DNA of 5,512 bases. It comes from Caulobacteraceae bacterium. Its GTDB lineage: Bacteria > Pseudomonadota > Alphaproteobacteria > Caulobacterales > Caulobacteraceae. Both the position numbers and the translations under genes were made by a program. A model generated the notes under the pieces. The model saw only the letters and a list, made by a program, of their open reading frames with translations. It was not told where the DNA came from and did not search any database. The stretch is taken from NCBI GenBank assembly GCA_947484535.1, contig CANKPO010000109.1, forward strand, positions 1 through 5,512, read 5' to 3'. Shown one piece after another: positions 1 through 4,999 of this stretch; position 1 is the first letter of the stretch, and each line of letters opens with the position of its first letter.

Positions 1-83
1 AGGCGGGGATCCAGAACAGGGCCAACTGGACATCGGAGTTCCTCAGGTCTGGGCCCCCGCCTTCGCGGGGGACGCGGATGAGG
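1..83. repeat. Palindromic intergenic repeat, copy 1 (cut by window edge)
   Basis: This 83-base stretch matches 1300-1382 in the same orientation, with no gaps and about 8 mismatches by eye. Its core is a perfect hairpin: CCCCCGC (54-60), loop CTTC, GCGGGGG (65-71). The left end (1-15) matches the inner part of the inverted arm of copy 2, so the outermost bases of this copy lie beyond the window start. It looks like a REP-type dispersed extragenic element and has no coding potential. The two copies bracket the dehalogenase gene. Confidence 0.85.
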
Positions 84-116
84 GGATCGGATCGCGATGC
101 CCTTCGATAGGGTGAG

Positions 117-131
117 GGGGATTTCATCCCC
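117..131. other. Small perfect hairpin upstream of the dehalogenase gene
   Basis: GGGGAT (117-122), a 3-base loop and ATCCCC (126-131) form a perfect 6-bp stem about 60 bases before the dehalogenase start. No T run follows it on either strand in the transcribed direction, so it is not a convincing terminator. It may lie in the 5' leader of the gene. I see no clear promoter for that gene in 84-191. Confidence 0.4.
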
Positions 132-177
132 AAAATCTATTGGCATTCATCGTGCCGTATGCCACCCTGCACAAAAC

Positions 178-183
178 AGAAGG
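178..183 (+). promoter_or_regulatory. Ribosome binding site deciding the dehalogenase start
   Basis: AGAAGG lies 8 bases before the ATG at 192. An in-frame ATG at 159 would add 11 residues (beginning MPPCTKQ) that do not look like the family N terminus, and it has no Shine-Dalgarno sequence at a suitable distance. The start at 192 is therefore preferred. Confidence 0.6.
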
Positions 184-191
184 CCCGCATC

Positions 192-1193
192 ATGACCGAA
201 CTTCACCACACCCCTGACGGCGTGCCGTTCCTGCGCTCGCCCGACAGCGCGTTCGACAACCTGCCCGGCTATGGCTTCGCGCCGAACTATTTCAGCTTCC
301 AAGGCTTGCGGATGCACTATGTCGATGAGGGTCCACGAGATGGGCCGGTCGTTCTGTTGATGCACGGCATGCCGACCTGGAGCTTTTTGAACCGAAAGAT
401 CATCAAAGCCCTTGTGGCCAAGGGCTATCGCTGCATCGCGGCCGACCATATTGGCTTTGGCCGCTCCGATAAGGTCACAGACGAGGGCTGGTACTCGATC
501 AGCCGCCATACTGATGCCCACCGCGCCCTGATCAACCACCTAGACCTTAAGGGCATCACGCTCTTTTGCCAAGACTGGGGCGGGCCGATCAGCTTGGCGC
601 AGGTTGTAGAGCGGCCTCAGCGGTTCTCACGCCTCGTCATCATGAACACCTGGCTGCACCACGACGCCTTCGACTACAGCCCCGCCGTTCGCCAATGGAA
701 TGCCGGGTGGCAGGCGGGCGGCCTGTTTGAAACCAACGTCCCTGAGCCGCTTTCGCTGGGCTGGTTCATTATGGTGTCCTTTGGCCACATGACCGCGCGC
801 GATCTTTATGGGATCGTTCAAAAGGGCGAGCACCCGGCCCTCTCGGCCGAGGCAGACGCCGTGCGCCGCGGCTATGATGCGCCCCATGCCGGTTTGGGTA
901 GGGCGGGACATGCGGGTGCCCGCCGTTTCCCCTTGAGCATCCCCATCGACACGCCCGAAACTGACACTGCCAAGGCCCAAGCCCAGCATTTCGAAGCGAT
1001 CCTGCAGTGGAAGGGGCCGGTTCACTTTATCTGGGGCGGCGGTGATGACGTCTTTCCCGAAAGTTGGGGCCGCGACTGGGCCGCGCGCTATGCGCAGGCC
1101 ACCTTCGATCTTCTACCCGGCGCAGGACACTTCCCGCAGGAAACACGCGGCGAAGAGATTGCCGCGATCTTTTTGAAGCATGTGGGTGCGTGA
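192..1193 (+). CDS. Haloalkane dehalogenase-type alpha/beta hydrolase (DhlA-like, HLD-I)
   Basis: Predicted soluble hydrolase of 333 residues that would cleave carbon-halogen bonds through an aspartyl-ester intermediate, releasing an alcohol and halide. The N-terminal pattern FDNLPGYGFAPNY (21-33), then LRMHYVDEG, is very like that of DhlA. Visible catalytic elements are the oxyanion motif HGMP (58-61), nucleophile Asp128 in QDWGG with the adjacent halide-binding Trp129, the likely acid Asp285 in WGGGDD, and His313 in GAGHFPQE. The cap region (about 155-250) has Trp170 and Trp173 as candidates for the second halide-binding residue. DhlA has Glu where this protein has Met60. No signal peptide is seen, so it is probably cytoplasmic. 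The length is slightly above the usual 300-310. The gene stands alone between two copies of an intergenic repeat. Many genomic members of this group have no known substrate, and an epoxide hydrolase or esterase activity is the main alternative. Confidence 0.83.
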   Translation: MTELHHTPDGVPFLRSPDSAFDNLPGYGFAPNYFSFQGLRMHYVDEGPRDGPVVLLMHGMPTWSFLNRKIIKALVAKGYRCIAADHIGFGRSDKVTDEGWYSISRHTDAHRALINHLDLKGITLFCQDWGGPISLAQVVERPQRFSRLVIMNTWLHHDAFDYSPAVRQWNAGWQAGGLFETNVPEPLSLGWFIMVSFGHMTARDLYGIVQKGEHPALSAEADAVRRGYDAPHAGLGRAGHAGARRFPLSIPIDTPETDTAKAQAQHFEAILQWKGPVHFIWGGGDDVFPESWGRDWAARYAQATFDLLPGAGHFPQETRGEEIAAIFLKHVGA

Positions 1194-1226
1194 AGGGGGA
1201 TCGGGGAGGGGTGAAGCGCCCTCTGT

Positions 1227-1261
1227 CATCCTCATCCTGAGCCTGTCGAAGGACGGGGATG
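1227..1261. repeat. Short palindromic repeat, family B
   Basis: CATCCTCATCC (1227-1237) pairs with GGACGGGGATG (1251-1261) across a 13-base loop, with one wobble and one mismatch. The core ATCCTGAGCCTGTCGAAGGA resembles a dispersed intergenic repeat that I recall as very common in Caulobacterales and Sphingomonadales genomes. Only one copy is present here, so the family assignment rests on recall and not on repetition within the window. It lies 33 bases after the dehalogenase stop codon and might help end or stabilise that transcript. Confidence 0.6.
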
Positions 1262-1289
1262 TTGCGCCCGAGCCCACACCCCACCCATG

Positions 1290-1382
1290 TTCCCCGCGAA
1301 GGCGGGGATCCAGACGAGGGCCAACCGGTCATCGGAGTTCCAAAGGTCTGGGCCCCCGCCTTCGCGGGGGATGTGGATGAGG
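1290..1382. repeat. Palindromic intergenic repeat, copy 2 (two inverted arms)
   Basis: Two hairpins face each other. TCCCCGC (1291-1297), loop GAAG, GCGGGGA (1302-1308) makes the left arm. CCCCCGC (1353-1359), loop CTTC, GCGGGGG (1364-1370) makes the right arm. The arms are near-perfect inverted copies (about 1290-1314 against 1347-1371) around a 32-base spacer, so the unit has the paired-REP (BIME-like) architecture. Bases 1300-1382 match window positions 1-83. No transposase gene or target-site duplication is visible. Confidence 0.85.
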
Positions 1383-1388
1383 AAGACC

Positions 1389-1436
1389 CGCGTTAGCCCC
1401 CTGGGTTGCTTCGGCGCTTCACGCCTCGCAATGACG
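1389..1436. repeat. Short palindromic repeat, family C
   Basis: A compound hairpin is formed by TTGC (1406-1409) with GCAA (1428-1431), and inside it GGCG (1413-1416) with CGCC (1422-1425) around a CTTCA loop. The reverse strand reads ATTGCGAGGCGTGAAGCGCC, a form I recall from a widespread alphaproteobacterial intergenic repeat. It is unrelated to the two repeats just upstream, so three different element types sit within about 210 bases. Confidence 0.6.
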
Positions 1437-1692
1437 CGGTATTAATCTCTCGCTCTTCCTCACCGCCCCTCCCCCCACCAAAGCCCTGCAAAACGCCCCC
1501 AAAACCACCCAATTCCCCACCGACTCGCGGCCATCCCCGCCCGCACCCATAATCACCAAATTTAACCCAACAAATACAATGAACTAAAACCTTTCCAGCC
1601 AATCTTGACCAATGGCCGCCTGATCTATAGGTTCCGGCTCGATCAAACCGGGTATCCGCACGGCTTCATGATCGGGGACGCCAGCGCAGCAC
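1437..1692. other. Gene-free leader before the atp operon with a G-poor C/A-rich tract
   Basis: I find no supportable gene here. From 1451 to 1580 the + strand has only about 11 G in 130 bases and is dominated by C and A, with runs such as CCCCTCCCCCCACC. This contrasts sharply with the balanced GC-rich DNA around it. The remainder (1600-1692) holds the candidate atp promoter and the atpI leader. A reverse-strand open frame across the tract is glycine-rich, ends inside repeat C and has no family signature, so it is not called. Confidence 0.6.
1605..1633 (+). promoter_or_regulatory. Possible atp operon promoter
   Basis: TTGACC (1605-1610) is a good -35 match. With 17-base spacing the -10 would be TAGGTT (1628-1633), which is weak; CTATAG/TATAGG (1625-1631) is a better hexamer but is spaced only 14-15 bases. 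Transcription would begin near 1640, giving an atpI leader of about 50 bases. The position between the repeats and the first operon gene makes sense, but the -10 is poor. Confidence 0.35.
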
Positions 1693-2076
1693 ATGCCGCA
1701 GTCGGACGATCTTGACCCTGAAGTGTCGCGAAATGCACCCAACCAAGAGGCCCTTCGCCGTCTTGACGACCGGATCGGGGCCTTTGAGGCCTCCCGTGCG
1801 CGCAAGGCTAAGGACCACAGCGCGCACCAAGGCCATGATGGCTATCGTGTTTTGGCTGATTTGATCGGCGGAATTTTGGGAGGGCTAGGCTTCGGCTGGT
1901 TGCTCGACCAACTGTTACATATAAGCCCTTGGGGCCTGATCGGTGGGATGCTGATCGGCACAGGGCTTTCGGCTTTCATGGTCGTCCGCACCGCTGGACG
2001 CATGGGAAATAAGACATCGATCGCTCCTGGGCCGGATAAACCGCTGCTTGGGGATGAGGATGACGACGAAGACTGA
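1693..2076 (+). CDS. atpI: AtpI, F0F1 ATP synthase assembly protein (ATPase gene 1 family)
   Basis: Small membrane protein of 127 residues, first gene of the F0 operon. AtpI proteins help assemble the c-subunit ring and are usually not part of the finished enzyme. An acidic and basic hydrophilic N-terminal region (1-50) precedes two membrane helices, about 53-74 (rich in Gly: LIGGILGGLGFGWLL) and about 80-98 (GLIGGMLIGTGLSAFMVV). The Gly-rich helices and the DQLLHISPWGLIGG linker are typical of the family. The C terminus ends in an unusually acidic tail, GDEDDDED. The ATG at 1693 has only a poor ribosome binding site (GGGGA about 14 bases upstream), so the start is moderately certain; no better in-frame start is apparent. 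The stop lies 39 bases before atpB, consistent with co-transcription. Confidence 0.87.
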   Translation: MPQSDDLDPEVSRNAPNQEALRRLDDRIGAFEASRARKAKDHSAHQGHDGYRVLADLIGGILGGLGFGWLLDQLLHISPWGLIGGMLIGTGLSAFMVVRTAGRMGNKTSIAPGPDKPLLGDEDDDED

Positions 2077-2115
2077 TCCTGCAGATGCGGGTTCGAATGA
2101 GGAGATTGAGGGCTT

Positions 2116-2895
2116 ATGGCCGATCCGATGCACCAGTTCCAGATCAACAAGGTTGTTGATCTGCCAACGGTGAACCTGCCCGGTCTGGGCGTTGTTGACC
2201 TGTCGATCACCAATTCGGTGGTTGCTATGGGTATGGCAGCGGGCCTGATCTGCGTGTTCTTTGCTTTGGCCGCGCGTCAAGCGGTGGTTCCAGGGCGGCT
2301 CCAGTCCGTTGGCGAGATGCTCTATAGCCTCGTTGACGATCTGGCCGGATCGATCATTGGCCACGAGGGCAAGGTTTTCTTCCCCTTCGTGTTCACCCTG
2401 TTCTCCTTTATTCTGGCTATGAATTTCCTGGGCATGTTCCTTGTCTTTACGGCAACCTCGCAGTTGGCCGTGACCGCTACCCTCGCGCTCCTGACCATAT
2501 TGACGGTCGTCGTTGTGGGTTTCTCGCGCAATGGCATCGGCATGTACAAGCTGTTCGTCCCGTCTGGCGTTCCTTGGCCACTGCTGTTCTTGATGGTGCC
2601 GATTGAGATCATTTCCTTCCTGGTGCGGCCTGTGACCCTGGCCTTGCGTCTATTCGGGAACATGATCGGCGGGCACGTCGTTCTAAAGATCTTCGCAGGC
2701 TTCATCATCTCTCTTGGCCTTTTGGCCTCGGGCGGCGGCATCGCATCGTTGGGCATTCTCGGCTCAGTGGTGTCGTTGGGCAGCGTTGTAGCCCTGACCG
2801 CGTTGGAGTTCATCGTGGCCTTCCTTCAGGCCTTCGTGTTCGCCGCGCTAACCTGCGTTTATCTGAACGATGTTGTGAACCTAGACAGTCACTAA
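2116..2895 (+). CDS. atpB: F0F1 ATP synthase subunit a
   Basis: Integral membrane stator subunit of 259 residues that supplies the two proton half-channels against the c-ring. The signature LALRLFGNMIGGH (175-187) carries the essential arginine, Arg178 (E. coli Arg210). His187 sits at the E. coli Glu219 position, and Glu231 in LEFIVAFLQAF sits at the E. coli His245 position, seven residues before the conserved Gln238. This is the swapped His/Glu pair found in many non-enterobacterial and mitochondrial enzymes. Hydrophobic segments are seen at about 32-53, 88-112, 117-136, 154-170, 188-205 and 222-248. The N terminus MADPMHQFQI looks like the usual alphaproteobacterial one, which supports this start. 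AGGAG at 2100-2104 is 11 bases upstream. The length is normal for the family. Confidence 0.97.
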   Translation: MADPMHQFQINKVVDLPTVNLPGLGVVDLSITNSVVAMGMAAGLICVFFALAARQAVVPGRLQSVGEMLYSLVDDLAGSIIGHEGKVFFPFVFTLFSFILAMNFLGMFLVFTATSQLAVTATLALLTILTVVVVGFSRNGIGMYKLFVPSGVPWPLLFLMVPIEIISFLVRPVTLALRLFGNMIGGHVVLKIFAGFIISLGLLASGGGIASLGILGSVVSLGSVVALTALEFIVAFLQAFVFAALTCVYLNDVVNLDSH

Positions 2896-2911
2896 CACGT
2901 CGCATCGATCA

Positions 2912-2962
2912 CCTGTTTTCTTCGTTTTCTCATCTACTTAACCAACCAAAAGGAAGACTCTT
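2912..2962 (+). promoter_or_regulatory. Pyrimidine-rich atpE translation leader with strong RBS
   Basis: The atpB-atpE gap is the longest inside the operon (67 bases). From 2912 to 2949 it has about 2 G, with T runs followed by an A/C stretch, so it should be unstructured. AAGGA (2950-2954) lies 8 bases before the atpE ATG, the best Shine-Dalgarno sequence in the operon. In E. coli a comparable U/A-rich leader raises translation of atpE, because c is needed in many copies. The same role here is inferred. Confidence 0.5.
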
Positions 2963-3187
2963 ATGGACGCTGAATCCGCAAAATACATCGGCGCTGGTCT
3001 GGCCATGCTCGGCATGATCGGGGCTGGTATCGGCCTTGGTAACCTGTTCGGTAGCTATCTGGCCGCCGCCATCCGCAACCCATCGGCCGCCGCTGGCGAA
3101 CGCCCGATGCTGTTCCTCGGCATGGCGCTGACCGAAGCCTTGGGCATCTTCGCCCTCGTCATCGCCTTCCTGATCCTCTTCGCCTAA
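2963..3187 (+). CDS. atpE: F0F1 ATP synthase subunit c
   Basis: Proteolipid of 74 residues, a hairpin of two membrane helices (about 8-33 and 49-73), forming the rotating c-ring. Helix 1 has the packing motif GxGxGxG (Gly20, 22, 24, 26). The polar loop has the conserved Arg38-Asn39-Pro40 that contacts F1. Helix 2 has the proton-carrying carboxylate Glu58 in ALTEALGIFALVIAF. The residue after Glu58 is Ala, not the Ser/Thr of sodium-coupled rings, and helix 1 contains no glutamine, so the ring is predicted to be proton-driven. The length is typical for alphaproteobacteria. A strong ribosome binding site fixes the start. The b' gene starts only 12 bases after the stop codon. Confidence 0.97.
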   Translation: MDAESAKYIGAGLAMLGMIGAGIGLGNLFGSYLAAAIRNPSAAAGERPMLFLGMALTEALGIFALVIAFLILFA

Positions 3188-3199
3188 GACCGGACCGTC

Positions 3200-3748
3200 A
3201 TGGCCAACGATACGACACAAACTCACGAGTCGACCGGAGCCGATGGCCATGCCAGCGGTGGCGGTTTGCCGCAATTTCAGTTCGTGTGGTGGCCTGGCCA
3301 GGTGGTTTGGCTGCTGCTGATCTTCGTCGTTCTCTATGTCCTGTTGTCAAAGCTCTTCCTGCCGCGCGTCGGCGGGACGATCCAGACCCGGGCAGACAAG
3401 ATCGCGGCGGATGTCGCACAGGCCCGTGATTTGAAGACGCAGGCTGAAGCCGAAAGTGCAACCGCCTTGGCCGAACTGGCCAAGGCCCGCTCCCACGCTC
3501 AGCGGACCGCTTCTGAAGCTAAGGCTAAGGCCAATGCTGAGGCCGCAACGCGGCAGGCAGCAGAGGAAGCGGTTTTGGCGGAAAAACTGGCTGTCGCCGA
3601 AGACCGGATCCGGGTTTCGCGCGATGCGGCTCTGGGCAATGTGCGGACCATCGCGTCCGACATCGCCGCAGCGATCACCGACAAGCTGACGGGCGTTGCT
3701 GCCACGACCGATGAGGTCGAGACGGCACTGACCGCAGCAAAGGCCTAA
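3200..3748 (+). CDS. atpF': F0F1 ATP synthase subunit b' (second peripheral-stalk b subunit)
   Basis: Stalk subunit of 182 residues that pairs with b as a heterodimer linking subunit a to F1. A polar Gly/His-rich N-terminal extension (1-25) is followed by QFQFVWWPGQ and one membrane helix (about 34-54), then LPRVGGTIQTRADKIAADVAQA, the usual start of the stalk. From about 60 to 160 it is an Ala/Glu/Lys/Arg-rich coiled coil. The long N-terminal extension and its place directly after atpE fit the alphaproteobacterial and cyanobacterial b' subunit; the shorter b follows. The start at 3200 is 12 bases after the atpE stop and has only a weak Shine-Dalgarno sequence, so translation may be coupled to atpE. 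The gene is also called atpG, atpF2 or atpX in some annotations. Confidence 0.92.
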   Translation: MANDTTQTHESTGADGHASGGGLPQFQFVWWPGQVVWLLLIFVVLYVLLSKLFLPRVGGTIQTRADKIAADVAQARDLKTQAEAESATALAELAKARSHAQRTASEAKAKANAEAATRQAAEEAVLAEKLAVAEDRIRVSRDAALGNVRTIASDIAAAITDKLTGVAATTDEVETALTAAKA

Positions 3749-3760
3749 GGGGACCCAATA

Positions 3761-4252
3761 ATGGAACTTCTGCAAGAAGCTGAATTTTGGGTCGCCGTCG
3801 CGCTGGTACTGTTCTTTGGCCTTCTCATCTCCATGAAGGTTCCAGGCGCAGTGGCCAGTGGCCTCGATGGCTATGCCCAAAAGATCCAAAACGAACTCGA
3901 CGAGGCCCAACGCCTGCGTGAAGAGGCTCAAGCTCTGCTGGCGTCAATCCAGCAGCAGCGTGAAGATGCTGAACGTCAGGCCGCTGAAATGATTGCTGCT
4001 GCCGAAGCCGATGCTGCCCGTCTGGCAGTGGACGCGAAGGTCAAGCTGGACGAAGAAATTGCCCGCCGCCAGGCTCTGGCGGAGCGCAAGATCGCGGCAG
4101 CGGAAGCCGCAGCAGCGGCTGAAGTTAAATCTGTAGCGGCCGAACTGGCCGCTCAGATGACCGGCACCATCCTTCAGGGCCGTCTTAAGGGCTTGAAGAG
4201 TGACCCCCTGATCGACCGCGCGGTCGCTCAGATAGCCGACAAGCTGCAATAG
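3761..4252 (+). CDS. atpF: F0F1 ATP synthase subunit b
   Basis: Peripheral-stalk subunit of 163 residues, last gene of the F0 operon. A short N terminus (MELLQEAEF) leads straight into one membrane helix (about 8-25), then [27 protein letters not shown] begins the dimerising stalk. A long Ala/Glu/Gln/Arg-rich coiled coil runs from about 40 to 135, with an alanine-dense patch at 111-120. The amphipathic C-terminal end (about 135-163) would contact the delta subunit of F1. AAGGGGA (3747-3753), overlapping the b' stop codon, lies 7 bases before the ATG. The gene ends with TAG and is followed 28 bases later by a strong terminator, so no F1 gene belongs to this operon. The length matches other alphaproteobacterial b subunits. 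Confidence 0.94.
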   Translation: MELLQEAEFWVAVALVLFFGLLISMKVPGAVASGLDGYAQKIQNELDEAQRLREEAQALLASIQQQREDAERQAAEMIAAAEADAARLAVDAKVKLDEEIARRQALAERKIAAAEAAAAAEVKSVAAELAAQMTGTILQGRLKGLKSDPLIDRAVAQIADKLQ

Positions 4253-4280
4253 CCAAAACCGAACTGTTTGACGCTGGAAG

Positions 4281-4312
4281 CCGGGCCGGAGGGAAACCTC
4301 TGGCCCGGTTTT
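4281..4312 (+). terminator. Rho-independent terminator of the atp (F0) operon
   Basis: CCGGGCCGGAGG (4281-4292) pairs with CCTCTGGCCCGG (4297-4308), 12 bp with a single G-T wobble, around a GAAA tetraloop. TTTT (4309-4312) and then CGTTT follow. The T run lies only on the + side, so it ends transcription from the atp operon and not from the convergent gene. Confidence 0.93.
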
Positions 4313-4346
4313 CGTTTGGGGATCGCGGTGGGGTTTAGGCCGAGGA

Positions 4347-4413
4347 GTGATCCAACGGGTCTGATTCGAACCCTTTGAGGCGAAAGTCCGGTGTTGGATC
4401 GCTGATCCGACAT
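4347..4413 (+). other. Structured element with two mutually exclusive helices
   Basis: GTGATCCAAC (4347-4356) can pair with GTTGGATCGC (4393-4402), enclosing small hairpins GGGT/ACCC (4357-4360 with 4370-4373) and TTT/AAA (4374-4376 with 4383-4385). The same 4391-4400 segment can instead pair with GATCCGACAT (4404-4413) across a 3-base loop. The non-Watson-Crick pairs (4348 with 4401, 4395 with 4409, 4391 with 4413) are G-U wobbles on the + strand but would be A/C mismatches on the - strand, so + strand RNA is favoured. Function unknown; three GATCC-type sites could equally be protein-binding repeats. Confidence 0.4.
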
Positions 4414-4444
4414 CAAGGACGCCAGATCGGTACCCATCCTGTCC

Positions 4445-4462
4445 AGCCTGCGTCAGGCTTTT
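4445..4462 (+). terminator. Small hairpin with T run at the end of the convergent gene
   Basis: AGCCTG (4445-4450) and CAGGCT (4454-4459) form a perfect 6-bp stem with a 3-base loop, followed on the + strand by TTT, then GATTT. It overlaps the last codon and stop codon of the membrane-protein gene on the - strand. There is no T run on the - side, so it would act on + strand transcripts, as a back-up for atp readthrough or as the end of a short RNA. The stem is short. Confidence 0.4.
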
Positions 4463-4869
4463 GATTTACCACGCATAGACAGCCGCAAGCGCCGCGCAAA
4501 CCGCCATGTCTTTGGCAAGACCATCCGCTCAAATCGCAGGACCTGCTGCCAAGCGACCGGCATGACCTCAGGCTCACGGCGCAGGAGACGGCGCAGGGGA
4601 AAGACGATCCGCGGATGACGCCGCTGCAGTTTGACAAAGGTGCGCCTAGCCCAAAAAGAGCTGCGCAGCAGGATCATCAGACCCACGACCATTACTGGGA
4701 CACCGAAAGGTCCCGGCAGGGGGGCCATGACAATGCCAACGGCCACTATGGCGCCGCCCAAAATTGCCATCGCCCAACGACCAAGGCGGCTCACGACCTC
4801 CGCGCCGGTATTTTCGGCGTTGGCGGCTTGGGCGGGCTTGGTCAGAGGCACAATAACGGTTTGAGGCAT
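4453..4869 (-). CDS. Small PGPGW-type transmembrane protein, function unknown
   Basis: Protein of 138 residues. A polar N terminus (1-30) is followed by two closely spaced membrane helices, about 33-50 (AMAILGGAIVAVGIVM) and about 57-69 (VPVMVVGLMILL), joined by APLPGPFG (49-56). The next stretch is RSSFWARRTFVKLQRR (69-84). The PLPGP turn, the following GLMILL and the WARR motif match the pattern of the PGPGW family of putative transmembrane proteins; here Phe replaces the Gly of PGPG. The C-terminal 65 residues are strongly basic and probably cytoplasmic. The start at 4869 has only a modest purine-rich site (GAAGAGA) upstream. The gene lies 130 bases downstream of gcvPB on the same strand and converges on the atp operon. 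No partner or reaction can be inferred. Confidence 0.72.
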   Translation of the reverse strand: MPQTVIVPLTKPAQAANAENTGAEVVSRLGRWAMAILGGAIVAVGIVMAPLPGPFGVPVMVVGLMILLRSSFWARRTFVKLQRRHPRIVFPLRRLLRREPEVMPVAWQQVLRFERMVLPKTWRFARRLRLSMRGKSKA

Positions 4870-4961
4870 CAGTCTCTTCGATCCACTTGGCTGCGACTCG
4901 AAAGGCTCGCAATCCAGGCCGGGACAGCAGTGATATGAGCGCTAGATCACCCGGTTTAAAG

Positions 4962-4974
4962 GCCCAATTGGGGC
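4962..4974 (-). terminator. Weak hairpin downstream of gcvPB
   Basis: On the - strand GCCC and GGGC flank a 5-base loop, followed by CTTTAAA, 26 bases after the gcvPB stop codon. The stem is only 4 bp and the T run is short, so at best it is a poor terminator. Some readthrough into the membrane-protein gene is plausible. I see no clear promoter for that gene in 4870-4961. Confidence 0.25.
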
Positions 4975-4999
4975 AGAGCCGAAATTTATCTGGCCGGCG

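Noticed and set aside
1290..1371. CRISPR array or insertion-sequence ends
   Set aside because: There are only two facing arms with one spacer and no regular array, and no transposase or target duplication is visible. A REP/BIME-type element explains it.
1393..1602. 69-residue reverse-strand open frame in the atp upstream gap
   Set aside because: It is glycine-rich because of the C-rich tract, its C terminus is translated from repeat C, and it has no family signature.
2322..2813. 163-residue - strand open frame within atpB
   Set aside because: It is wholly antisense to an unmistakable subunit a gene and is basic and featureless.
3347..3931. 194-residue - strand open frame across b' and b
   Set aside because: It is antisense to two well-supported stalk genes. 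Alanine-rich GC-rich coding DNA commonly leaves such frames open.
4357..4373. TTCGAAT on the - strand within GGGT-loop-ACCC, resembling a tRNA T-arm
   Set aside because: The stem would need 5 pairs directly flanking a 7-base loop, but the bases next to TTCGAAT do not pair, and no acceptor, D or anticodon stem can be built around it.
4253..4452. Start of an F1 operon (atpH/atpA) behind atpF
   Set aside because: A strong terminator follows atpF and no + strand gene is found to the window end, so F1 must be encoded elsewhere, as is usual in this group.
4893..4914. Possible degenerate copy of repeat C (GGCTCGCAAT) upstream of the membrane-protein gene
   Set aside because: Only about 10 bases match and the compound hairpin is absent, so chance similarity is as likely.
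4615..4938. Overlapping + strand open frames opposite the membrane-protein gene
   Set aside because: They are low-complexity shadows of the - strand gene with no motifs; the - strand frame has clear membrane helices and a family pattern.
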